A stretch of DNA of 41,846 bases from Beijerinckiaceae bacterium (GTDB taxonomy: Bacteria; Pseudomonadota; Alphaproteobacteria; Rhizobiales; Beijerinckiaceae), in NCBI GenBank assembly GCA_947455285.1, contig CANGOK010000002.1, positions 1-41,846 of the forward strand. The letters run 5' to 3'. This document shows positions 22,672-32,170 of this stretch, one piece after another. A program made the position numbers and the translations under genes. Within the stretch, counting starts at the first letter, position 1. Every line of letters begins with the position of its first letter. A model generated the notes under the pieces. It worked only from the letters and a program-made list of their open reading frames with translations, made no database searches and had not been told where the DNA came from.

Positions 22672-23058
22672 TCAGGTCTCTTGCCACAACTTCCCTTTAG
22701 CCACGCGGTAATGGGTGGTTGCGGTGCGCGCGGCGATGATCCGGATCACATGGGGGATGGTCTTCAATTTCCGAAGGATCACCTCCCTGCGCTTTGCGGA
22801 TGGGGAACCAGCGCACTTCCATATCGCCTCGTTTAGCGGCGTCTCATCCCGCCTTGTCGCCGTCAGTTGCCGGTGGATGGCCAGCACCAATGGCAAGGCC
22901 ACCACTGCGTCAGCCTCGACAATTCCCTGGATAACGCTCTGAGGAAACGAAGGGATGTAAGCCTGCTTTGCCCCGGCGCTTACCTTTTCAAGCGGCATCA
23001 ACTCCTTGTCCGTCAGCGTGTTGAGCGAGGGGGAAGACTGGGGCGGATCAGGACGCAT
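22672..23058 (-). CDS. Hypothetical protein linked to the polymerase pseudogene
   Basis: MRPDPPQSSPSLNTLTDKELMPLEK...NEAIWKCAGSPSAKRREVILRKLKTIPHVIRIIAARTATTHYRVAKGKLWQET; ATG at 23058 preferred over 23148, which lies in a hairpin. Confidence 0.5.
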   Translation of the reverse strand: MRPDPPQSSPSLNTLTDKELMPLEKVSAGAKQAYIPSFPQSVIQGIVEADAVVALPLVLAIHRQLTATRRDETPLNEAIWKCAGSPSAKRREVILRKLKTIPHVIRIIAARTATTHYRVAKGKLWQET

Positions 23059-23128
23059 GACCACCCCCCCTCCCGGGATACTATCTACAGTAATAGAATG
23101 AATTATATAGAAAGGTACCCTGCATACC

Positions 23129-23160
23129 CCCAAACGGGGGGATGCCACCCCCTGTTTGGG
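23129..23160. terminator. Strong hairpin between the hypothetical gene and the polymerase pseudogene
   Basis: CCCAAACGGGGG ... CCCCC(T)GTTTGGG, 12 pairs with one bulged T. Confidence 0.5.
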
Positions 23161-23196
23161 TGAATGGGGACCGGCTCGGTTTTCGACATAAGTGGA

Positions 23197-24512
23197 CTAC
23201 GCGGCGGCATTTAGCGCCGCCTCCAACAGTGCCATCACGCGTTCAAACATGACGCTGCCACGCGCCTCATCCTCGAAGCGATCCGGGTAGCCTACGATCT
23301 TGATGTCCGAGCGGCAGCGTTTGCCGGGGCCCAGAACGATCTCCGACGCCTGCGCCATGATCTCTGCAACGGCTCGGGCCTGCTCATCGATCTGGTCGAT
23401 GGGAGCCTCGAGCAGCAGAGCGTCATGGATGGGGGCACAGATCATGAAGCCCGCCTCCACCGCCATCGACAGGCCAAGGCGCATCATCGCTGCGCCATGG
23501 CTCTGCATCGGCCAGTTGAGGATGGAGCGTCCGTTGATGTCCGCGTGACAGCCCGGCGGATACTGGATGCGCCAACCGAAGACTATTTCCAGTGGCAGAC
23601 CCAGCAGCGCGCGGTCCACATTCTCCTCCGCCCAGCGCCAGAACACGCGGTAGGTATCGCGATGCAGGCGCAAGAGTTCACGGGCCCTGACGACATGGAT
23701 CCCCGACTGGGCGGCGATGCTCTCTGGCCCCATGCCGTAGTTGACCCCCAGCACGATGGCCTTACAGGCGTTCCTGATGTCGGGATGGGACTTCTTCGTA
23801 GCGTCTGGCGGAGCAAGGCCAGCCTGCTTGGCGAAGGCGATGTACGGATCGCCGCTGGGGTACGCCTCCCACAAGGCGTTGTCGCCTGAGAGCGCCCCGG
23901 CGTTGGCGATCTCCTGCGACGACCAGTCGATGTAGGCGATAGCCCTCCCCGGGGTAGGCTTGATCAGGTGGCGGATCTAGACAAAAGGACCAAAGATGAA
24001 CCGGCTGTTGGACGGCTGGTTGCGCCCGGTCTTAGCCCGGAAGGTCGACAGGAGAGTCCGGTTGCGGCCATCGGGGCCGATGGTCAACTCATTCAAGCGA
24101 AGTTGGCCAAGCGAATGGCGCAACTCCCGCAGGGGCGAGATCACCGGGTAGGCGCGCGCCTGAGTGCGTAAGGTCTCGTCATCCAAGGCGATTGCGCCCG
24201 AGGGCAAGCGCGGCCACGGGATGCCACGCGATGAGAGGAACGCTGCAAACTTGGCGACAACGAATCTGCCGTGCTCGTCGACGCCAAAGTCAGCGTCAAC
24301 GACTTCGATGAGACCGCGTTTGATAGCTGGCCAGTGCTTGACCAGCTGCATCCGAAGGCCGACGTCTACTGGAATGCCGTTGTTTTCCACAATGCCCACC
24401 GCAGCCATGTAGCGGCCCCGCAGAAGCGCCTGGGTGCATGTCGCAGCAGCACTCCATGGAGCAGGCTTGATTAGCAGGCGGATCCATAGTGCTGGTTGCG
24501 TTCGGCCTTAGC
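23197..24512 (-). pseudogene. Decayed DNA polymerase I-like (family A) gene of mobile-element type
   Basis: KAIVLGVNYGMGPESIA, GRSILNWPMQSHGAAMMRLGLSMAVEAGFMICAPIHDALLLEAP (family A motif C-like HDA); upstream same-frame piece RAKTGRNQPSNSRFIFGPFV then TAG at 23977-23979, then IRHLIKPTPGRAIAYIDWSSQEIANAGALSGDNALWEAYPSGDPY in the same frame. Confidence 0.8.
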
Positions 24513-24973
24513 CCTTCCTTACAGGAGTAGATTCGACCTGTGAAAGGCTTAAACTTGAATTGGAATCGCCATGTCAATCGGAGCAGCAACACGCCATCCC
24601 CACACGATTTATGCTGAAAGCTCTTTGAGCGATAATGCAGGCTAAAATTCAGAATGGTGAATGGCGTTTCGCGAGTTTATCGAAATTGACATCGCTCTAG
24701 TTTCAGGGAAAATCCACTTAAAGCGGCTACGACCTCAGCAAGTGCTTTTTGTTTCTTTATCTAAAATAGCTACGAATTCCGATTTATTGGCGGTCACAAC
24801 GAAAGCTTGCGGCAACGTCCCCAAATCGACTCTCCCGCAGTAGCATGAAGAATTTGTCAGTCACCGACCCAGCAAGTTCAGTTTGCGTCCCGCTCCCCGC
24901 ACTATTTACTATTTATAATGTAGGGCCAATCCGCCAAGCACTTTCGAAAAGCGCGGATACCGGTGGTTGTAAG

Positions 24974-26053
24974 TTAGGGGGCGATCAGTCGAACATCGCC
25001 AGGCGCAATGCGCAGGTGGACCGTCTCGCCGCAGGTGTAGTCGTCGGACGCGCGAGCGGTAAGGCGAAGTCCGTTGGCTTCGAGGCGATAGAGGCTGTTG
25101 CCGCCAAGGTAGGTCGCTTTCGTCACTGTCGCGGCGAACACGTTCTCCCCCTCCGGCGCTGACGCGTGCAGCTCCACTGCCTCCACGCGCACTGCGATGG
25201 AGGGTTTGGCGCCCCCGGCATCAGGCGCCTGTGTCGAGCGTAGCTTGACGGAGCCGAAATCGATAAGGCTCCCACCCTGCGCCGCCTCGATCCCGAGGGG
25301 TTCGAGAATGTTCGACGAACCGATGAAATCCGCCACGTATCGATTGACCGGCGAGCGATAGACGTCTCGTGGGGCGCCGATCTGCTCGATGCGGCCGTTG
25401 CGCATGCAGATGATGCGATCAGCCAGGGCCATGGCCTCTTCCTGATCATGGGTGATGTGGATCGCCGTCATGTCGAAGAGGCGAATCATCTCCTGCAGCT
25501 CATCGCGCATGTGCTCGCGTAATTTGGCGTCTAGATTGCTGAGCGGCTCATCGAGCAATAGCAACTTCGGGCGAAGGACGGCGCTTCGAGCGAGCGCGAC
25601 GCGTTGCTGCTGGCCGCCGCTGAGGCTTGAGGGAAAGCGTTGGGCGAACTCTTGGAGGCCAACTTGCGTCAACGCTTCATCCACTCTCGATCGGATCTCC
25701 TGAGTCTTGAGGCCGCGGCGCTCCAGCCCATAGGCGACATTTTCGAAAATCGTCTTGTGCGGCCATAGCGCATAAGACTGGAACACCATGCCGATGCCCC
25801 GGCGCTCCGGCGCCATTGAATGCTGGGCGGAGGCGATGAGCACGCCATCCAAGTGTATTTCGCCGCCAGTAGGCTCCTCAAGGCCCGCGATGCAGCGCAG
25901 TGTCGTCGTTTTGCCGCAGCCGCTGCCCCCCACAATGACGAGAATTTCGCCTGCGTGAACGGAGAAGGAAATGTCGTCGACTGCCTTTGTCGCGCCAAAG
26001 GCCTTGGTGAGGGAGCGGACATCGAGGACGGGAGTGGCGTGAATTTCCTGCAT
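24974..26053 (-). CDS. Fe(III)/polyamine-type ABC transporter ATP-binding protein
   Basis: Walker A GGSGCGKTTTLRCIAGLEEPTGG, LSGGQQQRVALARS, LLLDEPLSNLDAKLR, TOBE-like C-terminus; ATG at 26053 next to the permease stop. Confidence 0.93.
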   Translation of the reverse strand: MQEIHATPVLDVRSLTKAFGATKAVDDISFSVHAGEILVIVGGSGCGKTTTLRCIAGLEEPTGGEIHLDGVLIASAQHSMAPERRGIGMVFQSYALWPHKTIFENVAYGLERRGLKTQEIRSRVDEALTQVGLQEFAQRFPSSLSGGQQQRVALARSAVLRPKLLLLDEPLSNLDAKLREHMRDELQEMIRLFDMTAIHITHDQEEAMALADRIICMRNGRIEQIGAPRDVYRSPVNRYVADFIGSSNILEPLGIEAAQGGSLIDFGSVKLRSTQAPDAGGAKPSIAVRVEAVELHASAPEGENVFAATVTKATYLGGNSLYRLEANGLRLTARASDDYTCGETVHLRIAPGDVRLIAP

Positions 26054-26055
26054 GA

Positions 26056-27762
26056 TCAGCGTTCCAAAGTCTTGCGCAGGAGGCCGAACTTCCGGTCGGC
26101 CAGGTAGAGCACGATGAATACGAGGCTCGCTTGCGCCACTGCTATGGCGAAGGCGTGGGGCTGGGAGCCTGAACTCATATAGTTCCAGAGCACTGTCGGC
26201 ATGGTGCGCGTGTCTGGCGTATAAAGCAGGATCGTGGCGCTCACCTCCATGAAGATGAAGATGAACAGCATGGTCCAAAGCGACAGGATCGCAGGCCGGA
26301 TGAGCGGGATCGAAATATCCCACAGGGCGCGCAGGCGGCTCGCGCCGTTCATTCGCGCAGCCTCGGTCAATTCGCGCGCGATCTGGCTGAAGGCGTTGTT
26401 GGCCTGCCGCAGCCCATAGCCGAGATTGCGCAGGAAATAAGCGATCAGCAGAATGGCCATCGTGCCATAGATTGGGACGGACCAGCCGACGAAGGTCCAG
26501 ATGAGGCCTACGCCAAGTATCAGCGCCGGGATGGCCGAGGGCAGGATGGTCACATATTCGACCAGCCGCGCGAATGTTTTGCTGGCCTGCGCCAGAACGA
26601 AGCTCATGCCTAGATAAAGGATCGTGAGGCCAAGGCCGCCGCCCGCCGATAGGATCAGAGAGTTAAATACGGGTGCGAGGTTGTCGCCGACGAGAATGGT
26701 CGCGTAGTTCTCGAGGGTGAAGACGCTCGGACGGATGTTCGCTGTCAGGAAGCTCATGAACGAGCCGAGCATCAGCGCGAAATAGGGCAGGATGACTGCT
26801 AGAAAAAGATAAAGCGCCACGAAGCAAAGGGCGGGTATGCGCCAGCCCCCGAGCTTCGCTGAACGCAGGCGCGCGCCTTTGCCAGTCACTGTGATGTAAC
26901 GGCTCGCATTGCGTGTGATGCGGCGCTGGATGGCGGCGCCGATCAGCGCGACCCATAGCAAAAGGGTGCCCGCCGCCGCCGCAAGCGTTGGGCGCGCCGG
27001 CGTCACCGCCATATTCTGGTAAATGAGCGAGGGCAGGGTGTGAAAGCCCACGGGCGAGCCGAGAAGCGTCGGCACGGAGAAGTTCTCGGCCACCAGAACG
27101 AAGATGATGAGGAAGCTCGTCGCCAGCGTGGGAGCGATCAAGGGCAGTGTCATGCGCAGGCCCGTCCCTAGCGGCCCCACGCCCAGCATATAGGAGGCCT
27201 CTTCAAGGGAGGCGTCGATGGAGCGCAGGGCGGCGAAGATCGCCAGATAAGCGAAGGAGGCGTAGTGCAGCACATGCACCAGAACGATGCCCTGAAATGA
27301 ATAAATGTCGAACAGGGTCCGCACCCCGGTCATCGAGCGAAACCAGGCGTTCAGGAACCCGGCATTGGGCGCGGCGAGCGCGATCCATGCCAGTGTCGTG
27401 ATGAGGTTTGAGATTAGCAGCGGCACGAGAAGCAAAAGGGCCATCTGCGTGCGGCCGGGCATATCCGTCCGGGCGACGAGCCAAGCCAACGCCCCCCCCA
27501 GCATCAAGGCGAGGACCGAGACGATGGCGCTGAGCGCCATAGTGTTCCATAGCGCCTTGAGATAGGCGGAGGAGAGATAGGCGGTGCGCCAGTTCTCCAG
27601 TGTGAAGCCCGCATCGGCGGCGCCGGGCGCCCCGGTGCGCAGGGAGCCATATATGACGTAAAGGATCGGCGCGGCGATGAGCGCGAGCAAAAGGGCGAGG
27701 AACAGGAAGCCGCCGATGCGGCCTCCATCGAACGATCCGTGTTGCGCGCGCGTCTGGGTCAT
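26056..27762 (-). CDS. Fe(III)-type ABC transporter permease (fused, two permease domains)
   Basis: 568 aa, ~12 TM helices; EEASYMLGVGPLGTGLRMTLPLIAPTLATS and TEAARMNGASRLRALWDISIPLIRPAILS (two EAA loops). Confidence 0.93.
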   Translation of the reverse strand: MTQTRAQHGSFDGGRIGGFLFLALLLALIAAPILYVIYGSLRTGAPGAADAGFTLENWRTAYLSSAYLKALWNTMALSAIVSVLALMLGGALAWLVARTDMPGRTQMALLLLVPLLISNLITTLAWIALAAPNAGFLNAWFRSMTGVRTLFDIYSFQGIVLVHVLHYASFAYLAIFAALRSIDASLEEASYMLGVGPLGTGLRMTLPLIAPTLATSFLIIFVLVAENFSVPTLLGSPVGFHTLPSLIYQNMAVTPARPTLAAAAGTLLLWVALIGAAIQRRITRNASRYITVTGKGARLRSAKLGGWRIPALCFVALYLFLAVILPYFALMLGSFMSFLTANIRPSVFTLENYATILVGDNLAPVFNSLILSAGGGLGLTILYLGMSFVLAQASKTFARLVEYVTILPSAIPALILGVGLIWTFVGWSVPIYGTMAILLIAYFLRNLGYGLRQANNAFSQIARELTEAARMNGASRLRALWDISIPLIRPAILSLWTMLFIFIFMEVSATILLYTPDTRTMPTVLWNYMSSGSQPHAFAIAVAQASLVFIVLYLADRKFGLLRKTLER

Positions 27763-28868
27763 TGGGGCCGGGCGACCAGCTTGCGATAGGCGTCCATGAC
27801 CGGCTGCAAGTTGGTCGAAGCGTCGGCGCGGTCATAGGGCGCGAAGGTGGCGGGCACCTTGTACCACTTCTCCTGCGCCACCGGCCGCTGATCCCTGAAA
27901 TTGCGTCGCGCTGGGGCTCCGCCGAGCTTCTGCCAGATTCCATATCCTTCCTCAGTGAAGGAATATTCCTGGAAGAGCTTCGCGGCGTTTGGATGGGGCG
28001 CGTGGCGGGCGATGGCTTGTCCTGTCATCGGGCCGATGCCGGGCTCGGGCAGGGACCAGCGGATGGGCGCGCCGCGATCGAGAAGGGGCAAGAGCCCCGT
28101 CTCGCTGGCGTTGAAGAGAACCGCGATGTCGCCTGAGGCCAACGAGGCGGAGGCGGGCACAATGGCCGCGATGACGCGCGGCTTCAGGTCTCCGATCTTC
28201 TGCAGGAAGTCCGGGCCATATTGCTTGAGCCAGACATACCAGGGCAGATAGGCGACGCCGCCCGCCGCAGGATCCACCACGGCCGCTCGTCCCTTCCAGA
28301 TGGGATCGACGATCCCCTCCCAGCGAAGCAGCTTCTTCGCTTCCTCATCGCTGACGAGGTCTGTGTTCCAGGCGATGCCGACAAGCGCGACGCGGGAAGC
28401 GTACCAGTAACCCGACCGCTTGGCGGCTTCATCGAAGGCAGCGTCATTCGAGATCTTGTATTCCAGCAGGGTTCCGGTGGCGGATTGCGCGTCGAGGAAG
28501 CCGGGATCGGTGTCCTGCACGATGTCGGCCACATGGCGGTTGGCGCGGATCTCCGCCAGCCAACGTTCCTGCCGCTGTCCGGTGTCGGCGGTGAATTTCT
28601 CCACCTTCACGCAGGGGAAGCGCTCCTGAAACCGTTTGACCTGTGCGTCCTGCGCCTGCACCCAGGTGCCATGATAGAGCATCACGCGCCCTTCCTTGCA
28701 GGCTTCCTCCAGCAGGGAAGCGGGCACGCCGGGCATTTCTTTCTGCATGAAGGCCCAGGAGGCCTGGAGCTTGGGGTCGGCGAGGCCTGCGCCTTGTGCG
28801 ATGGCCATTGTCGCCCCTGCGGCGAGAAGACTCGCCGTCATGGCGAGGCGGGTGCATGCGTTTCTCAT
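27759..28868 (-). CDS. ABC transporter extracellular solute-binding protein (Fe-type/FbpA-like)
   Basis: Signal peptide; LLEEACKEGRVMLYHGTWVQAQDAQVKRFQERFPCVKVE...; ATGA overlap with permease start. Confidence 0.88.
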   Translation of the reverse strand: MRNACTRLAMTASLLAAGATMAIAQGAGLADPKLQASWAFMQKEMPGVPASLLEEACKEGRVMLYHGTWVQAQDAQVKRFQERFPCVKVEKFTADTGQRQERWLAEIRANRHVADIVQDTDPGFLDAQSATGTLLEYKISNDAAFDEAAKRSGYWYASRVALVGIAWNTDLVSDEEAKKLLRWEGIVDPIWKGRAAVVDPAAGGVAYLPWYVWLKQYGPDFLQKIGDLKPRVIAAIVPASASLASGDIAVLFNASETGLLPLLDRGAPIRWSLPEPGIGPMTGQAIARHAPHPNAAKLFQEYSFTEEGYGIWQKLGGAPARRNFRDQRPVAQEKWYKVPATFAPYDRADASTNLQPVMDAYRKLVARPQ

Positions 28869-28890
28869 TCTTCCCCCCTGAGTCCAGTTT

Positions 28891-29541
28891 TTATGACAAC
28901 AACCTGCGCATCATTTTGACAGAGGCGTCCGGGCTGACCAGCACGCGCGCCGCGCGCTCTGGCGACAGAAGCTCGCGCGCAGGAGCCATTGTGATCTGGC
29001 AGAGCGCCAGCATGGCGTAGTCGTCCAGCCCTTCCATCGCCTCCGCGATCAACCTGTCGTGGCGCTCCTTGTCTCCCGCCACGAGGGCGTCCTTCGCCCC
29101 CTCGACGCAAATGTCTTCGATCTGCGGGGTCGGCCCGCCCTTTGCCGCCGCCGCGACGCCCGCCCGTATGACGGGTAGGGCGCGTTTTGCGGTGCACAGG
29201 ATCGCCACGCGGCCCGCAGAAGCGGCGATCTCCGCGCACATGGCCTCGTCCGCCTTCAACACGGGCAGTTCGAGGTGGGCGCGGGCGGCTTCGACCGCTG
29301 GACTGAATGTGGCGCCGGTGAAGATCACCCCGTCGGCCCGACTTGCGCAGGCGTGGCGCAAAAGCGCCGCTATGCGTTCGAAAACATCATCGGCAAGCAC
29401 GCCATCAGCGCCGACATCCGCATAGAGGCTCTCGTCCAGAAGGTTCAGCACCTGCGCCTGCGGCCACAGGCGTGCGAAAGCCTCGATGATCGGCGCCATG
29501 GTGGGCCGATAGGGATGAACAAGGATGACGCGCTTGGCCAT
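28891..29541 (-). CDS. Asp/Glu racemase superfamily protein (arylmalonate decarboxylase/maleate isomerase-like)
   Basis: 216 aa; VILVHPYRPTMAPIIEAFARLWP, DGVIFTGATFSPAVEAARAHLELPVLKADEAM, RVAILCTAKRALPVI, YAMLALCQITMAPA. Confidence 0.75.
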   Translation of the reverse strand: MAKRVILVHPYRPTMAPIIEAFARLWPQAQVLNLLDESLYADVGADGVLADDVFERIAALLRHACASRADGVIFTGATFSPAVEAARAHLELPVLKADEAMCAEIAASAGRVAILCTAKRALPVIRAGVAAAAKGGPTPQIEDICVEGAKDALVAGDKERHDRLIAEAMEGLDDYAMLALCQITMAPARELLSPERAARVLVSPDASVKMMRRLLS

Positions 29542-29545
29542 CTCC

Positions 29546-31021
29546 TTACGCGCTCACCAGCCGCTCGCCTTCCGCGACCAGTTTTTCGATGGCCTCTTCG
29601 ACGACGTTCGGCCAATTAAGCGTTTCGATGTTCTTCAGGTTGGCGCTGACTTCGTCATAGACCGACTGGAAAGCCGGTACATTGAGCTGGATGGCCTCGG
29701 TCGACTCGCCCGTTGCGATGCGCACCAGCCGGTCGCAATCAATGGCGGGATGGTCCTGGAGCCTTGCAGCGACGGTCTTGACGATTTCTTCGTGCGAGGC
29801 GCCATCCGTCCCTACGCGCACCAGTTCGCCACAGACGCGGTGGGCGAAGCGGTAGGGAACCTTGTGCTCGTAAACGAGCACGTCGAGCGCCTCACGGGCG
29901 CCGGCGAATCCCAGCCGCGACTTGGATTCGAGTTCTCCCAGCTTGAAGTCGCCCTTCTCGATCACATCGGCCATGAATTCGGTCCAGGCGGCGACGTCGC
30001 GGGAGAATTCGTAGAGGTGATAGGCGTGATAGGTGGAGTCCGCCTCCTCTGAGAGGGTCACGTTAGCTGCGAACTGGCTGGCCAGACGGCCCGCGCCAAT
30101 AGACGCGCCATTGATGACCGCTTGCAAGCCGAAGGGGTTCTTCTTTTGCGGGCGCCCGCTGCTGCCAGACGCATGTTCGTCGGCGAGTTCGAAGAAGTCG
30201 AATTCCGAGGTCATGAATAGGCGCAGGTCTTCGGCGAGGCGACCAAGTCCGACCGCGATCTGCGCCAGGATGAAGAAGGGCTCGGAAAAATGTTCTTCGG
30301 TGATGAAGAGTTCCTGCCAGACCTTGCCCACTTGCGAAAAGCCGAGGCGATGGCCGACCCGGTTGATGAGGTCCACCACAATGTCCCGGCCGCAATTGGG
30401 CGGCGGGGCGAGATCAAGCCGCTTGTCAGCCTGTTCGATGCGCTCGAAATGCTTATTGAAGCTCGCGGCCCAGGACAGAAGGTATTCGCCCAGCGAGGTG
30501 CGTCCTGCGTGTTGCAGGTGGTGATAGAAAGGCGCGATGGCCGTCATGTTGGGCTCGGCTCGGTCGAGCAGCGCCTTGACGAGACGGCGCAGGGCCACAT
30601 GCTCGCGATGAAGGGCGTCGCGGAAGAACATGCGCGGCAGGGAGCCGCGCAGGCTTTCGGCGCGGTTGCGGCCCACGTGCAGCCAGGAGCCAGCGTCCTG
30701 TCCCACGGCTTCCACAATCCACAACTCGCGCGAGACCACGATGTCGCCGATGGAACGGTCGCGCGAGATGCGCTCGCAATCCGGGAGGAGGTCGATGATG
30801 CAGCGAGCTAGCGCCTTGGCGTCCGCGGTGGGAGTCACGCCCAGTTCGTGTGACGAGAGCACGCAGGCGAGATCGCCCGCCAGCATATATTTCGCGATGA
30901 AGGGATTGTTGCGGCCTTCGATGGCCAGAACGCCGTTGGCATATGTCTGCGACTTGGAGGCGGCGAGGCGTCCGCCCACGCCCTCGACGAATTTCCGCGC
31001 TTCCACCGGCGTTCCGCTCAT
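29546..31021 (-). CDS. Fumarase/argininosuccinate lyase superfamily C-N lyase
   Basis: Signature-like loop ASGSSGRPQKKNPFGLQAVINGASIGAG, HLQHAGRTSLGEYLL; start chosen at MSGTPVEARKF. Confidence 0.85.
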   Translation of the reverse strand: MSGTPVEARKFVEGVGGRLAASKSQTYANGVLAIEGRNNPFIAKYMLAGDLACVLSSHELGVTPTADAKALARCIIDLLPDCERISRDRSIGDIVVSRELWIVEAVGQDAGSWLHVGRNRAESLRGSLPRMFFRDALHREHVALRRLVKALLDRAEPNMTAIAPFYHHLQHAGRTSLGEYLLSWAASFNKHFERIEQADKRLDLAPPPNCGRDIVVDLINRVGHRLGFSQVGKVWQELFITEEHFSEPFFILAQIAVGLGRLAEDLRLFMTSEFDFFELADEHASGSSGRPQKKNPFGLQAVINGASIGAGRLASQFAANVTLSEEADSTYHAYHLYEFSRDVAAWTEFMADVIEKGDFKLGELESKSRLGFAGAREALDVLVYEHKVPYRFAHRVCGELVRVGTDGASHEEIVKTVAARLQDHPAIDCDRLVRIATGESTEAIQLNVPAFQSVYDEVSANLKNIETLNWPNVVEEAIEKLVAEGERLVSA

Positions 31022-31113
31022 GCCCGATACTCCCTCGATCCCCATTGGTTGAAGCAAGCCTATGGCGGGCGCGTGATTTGACAAAGCGCAATTATCAGAT
31101 CGATTATCCCAGA

Positions 31114-32022
31114 ATGCGCATCAATCTTGAAGTCAATGACATCGAGGCCTTCGTCGCCGTCGCCAGCGTCCTCAATTTCAAGGCCGCCGCCGCGCGGCTC
31201 CACATGTCGGCCTCAGCGCTCAGCCGCCGGGTGCAAAAGCTGGAGGATCTGCTTGGCGTGCGCCTGCTTGACCGCACCACGCGGCAGGTCACGTTGACCC
31301 TTGGCGGGCGGCAGTTGCTGGAGCGCTCATCGGAGATCCTGGCGCAGCTCGACGAAGCCGTGATCTCGCTGAAGGGAAACGACAGCCCACGCAACGCCAG
31401 CATAGCCATCGCCGCCATTCCCTCCATCGCGCACCGCTTGCTGCCCGACGCCTTGCGCCTGTTTCACGAGCGCTATCCCGCGACACGCGTCAGCGTCCGC
31501 GACATGACCACGAATGAAGTCGTCAACGCCGTGAGTTCCGGAGAGGCCGCCTTCGGCATCACCTCCTTCGTGCAGCATGACCCGACGCTTGAATTTCGCC
31601 CGCTAATCCGCGGGCGCATCGTCGCAGCCATGCCCAAGGATCATCCGCTCGCAGCCAAGGAGCGCCTGCGCTGGACGGATCTGCGCGATCACGCTGTCAT
31701 TAGCACGTGGAAAGGAGCGGGCATCCGCATGGTGATGGATGTCGACCTTGCGCGGGCCCGCGATCGCCTCTCCCCCCTTTTCGAAGTGCAGCAGATGTAC
31801 ACAGCGCTGCGTTTCGTCGAGGAGGGGCTGGGGATCGCTCCTGTGCCGGATTTCTTTCTCGGCCCTAACGAGCGTGAGCGACTAAACGTTGCGCCTTTGA
31901 TCGAGCCCACTATTTCAGTCGATTTGGGCGCAATCCTGTCGCGCCGCCACAAGATGACCTCGATGGCCCAGCATTTACTGGATTCCATCGTCGCCAGATT
32001 CACGTCGCCGAACGAGAGCTGA
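31114..32022 (+). CDS. LysR family transcriptional regulator
   Basis: MRINLEVNDIEAFVAVASVLNFKAAAARLHMSASALSRRVQKLEDLLGVRLLDRTTRQVTLTLGGRQLL: LysR wHTH; divergent from the lyase operon. Confidence 0.93.
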   Translation: MRINLEVNDIEAFVAVASVLNFKAAAARLHMSASALSRRVQKLEDLLGVRLLDRTTRQVTLTLGGRQLLERSSEILAQLDEAVISLKGNDSPRNASIAIAAIPSIAHRLLPDALRLFHERYPATRVSVRDMTTNEVVNAVSSGEAAFGITSFVQHDPTLEFRPLIRGRIVAAMPKDHPLAAKERLRWTDLRDHAVISTWKGAGIRMVMDVDLARARDRLSPLFEVQQMYTALRFVEEGLGIAPVPDFFLGPNERERLNVAPLIEPTISVDLGAILSRRHKMTSMAQHLLDSIVARFTSPNES

Positions 32023-32170
32023 TACGCTTGAGCGTCTTGATCTGTTCAATTAGGAGCCCGAAAGACCAAATCAAGCGTTGCCTACTCGCCGAAGAGCCCC
32101 GCCGTCAGAATCGAGGGTTGATCAGGCTGCGCACATCGCGCTCGCTGCCGCCTGTAGATGAACCATTAGA

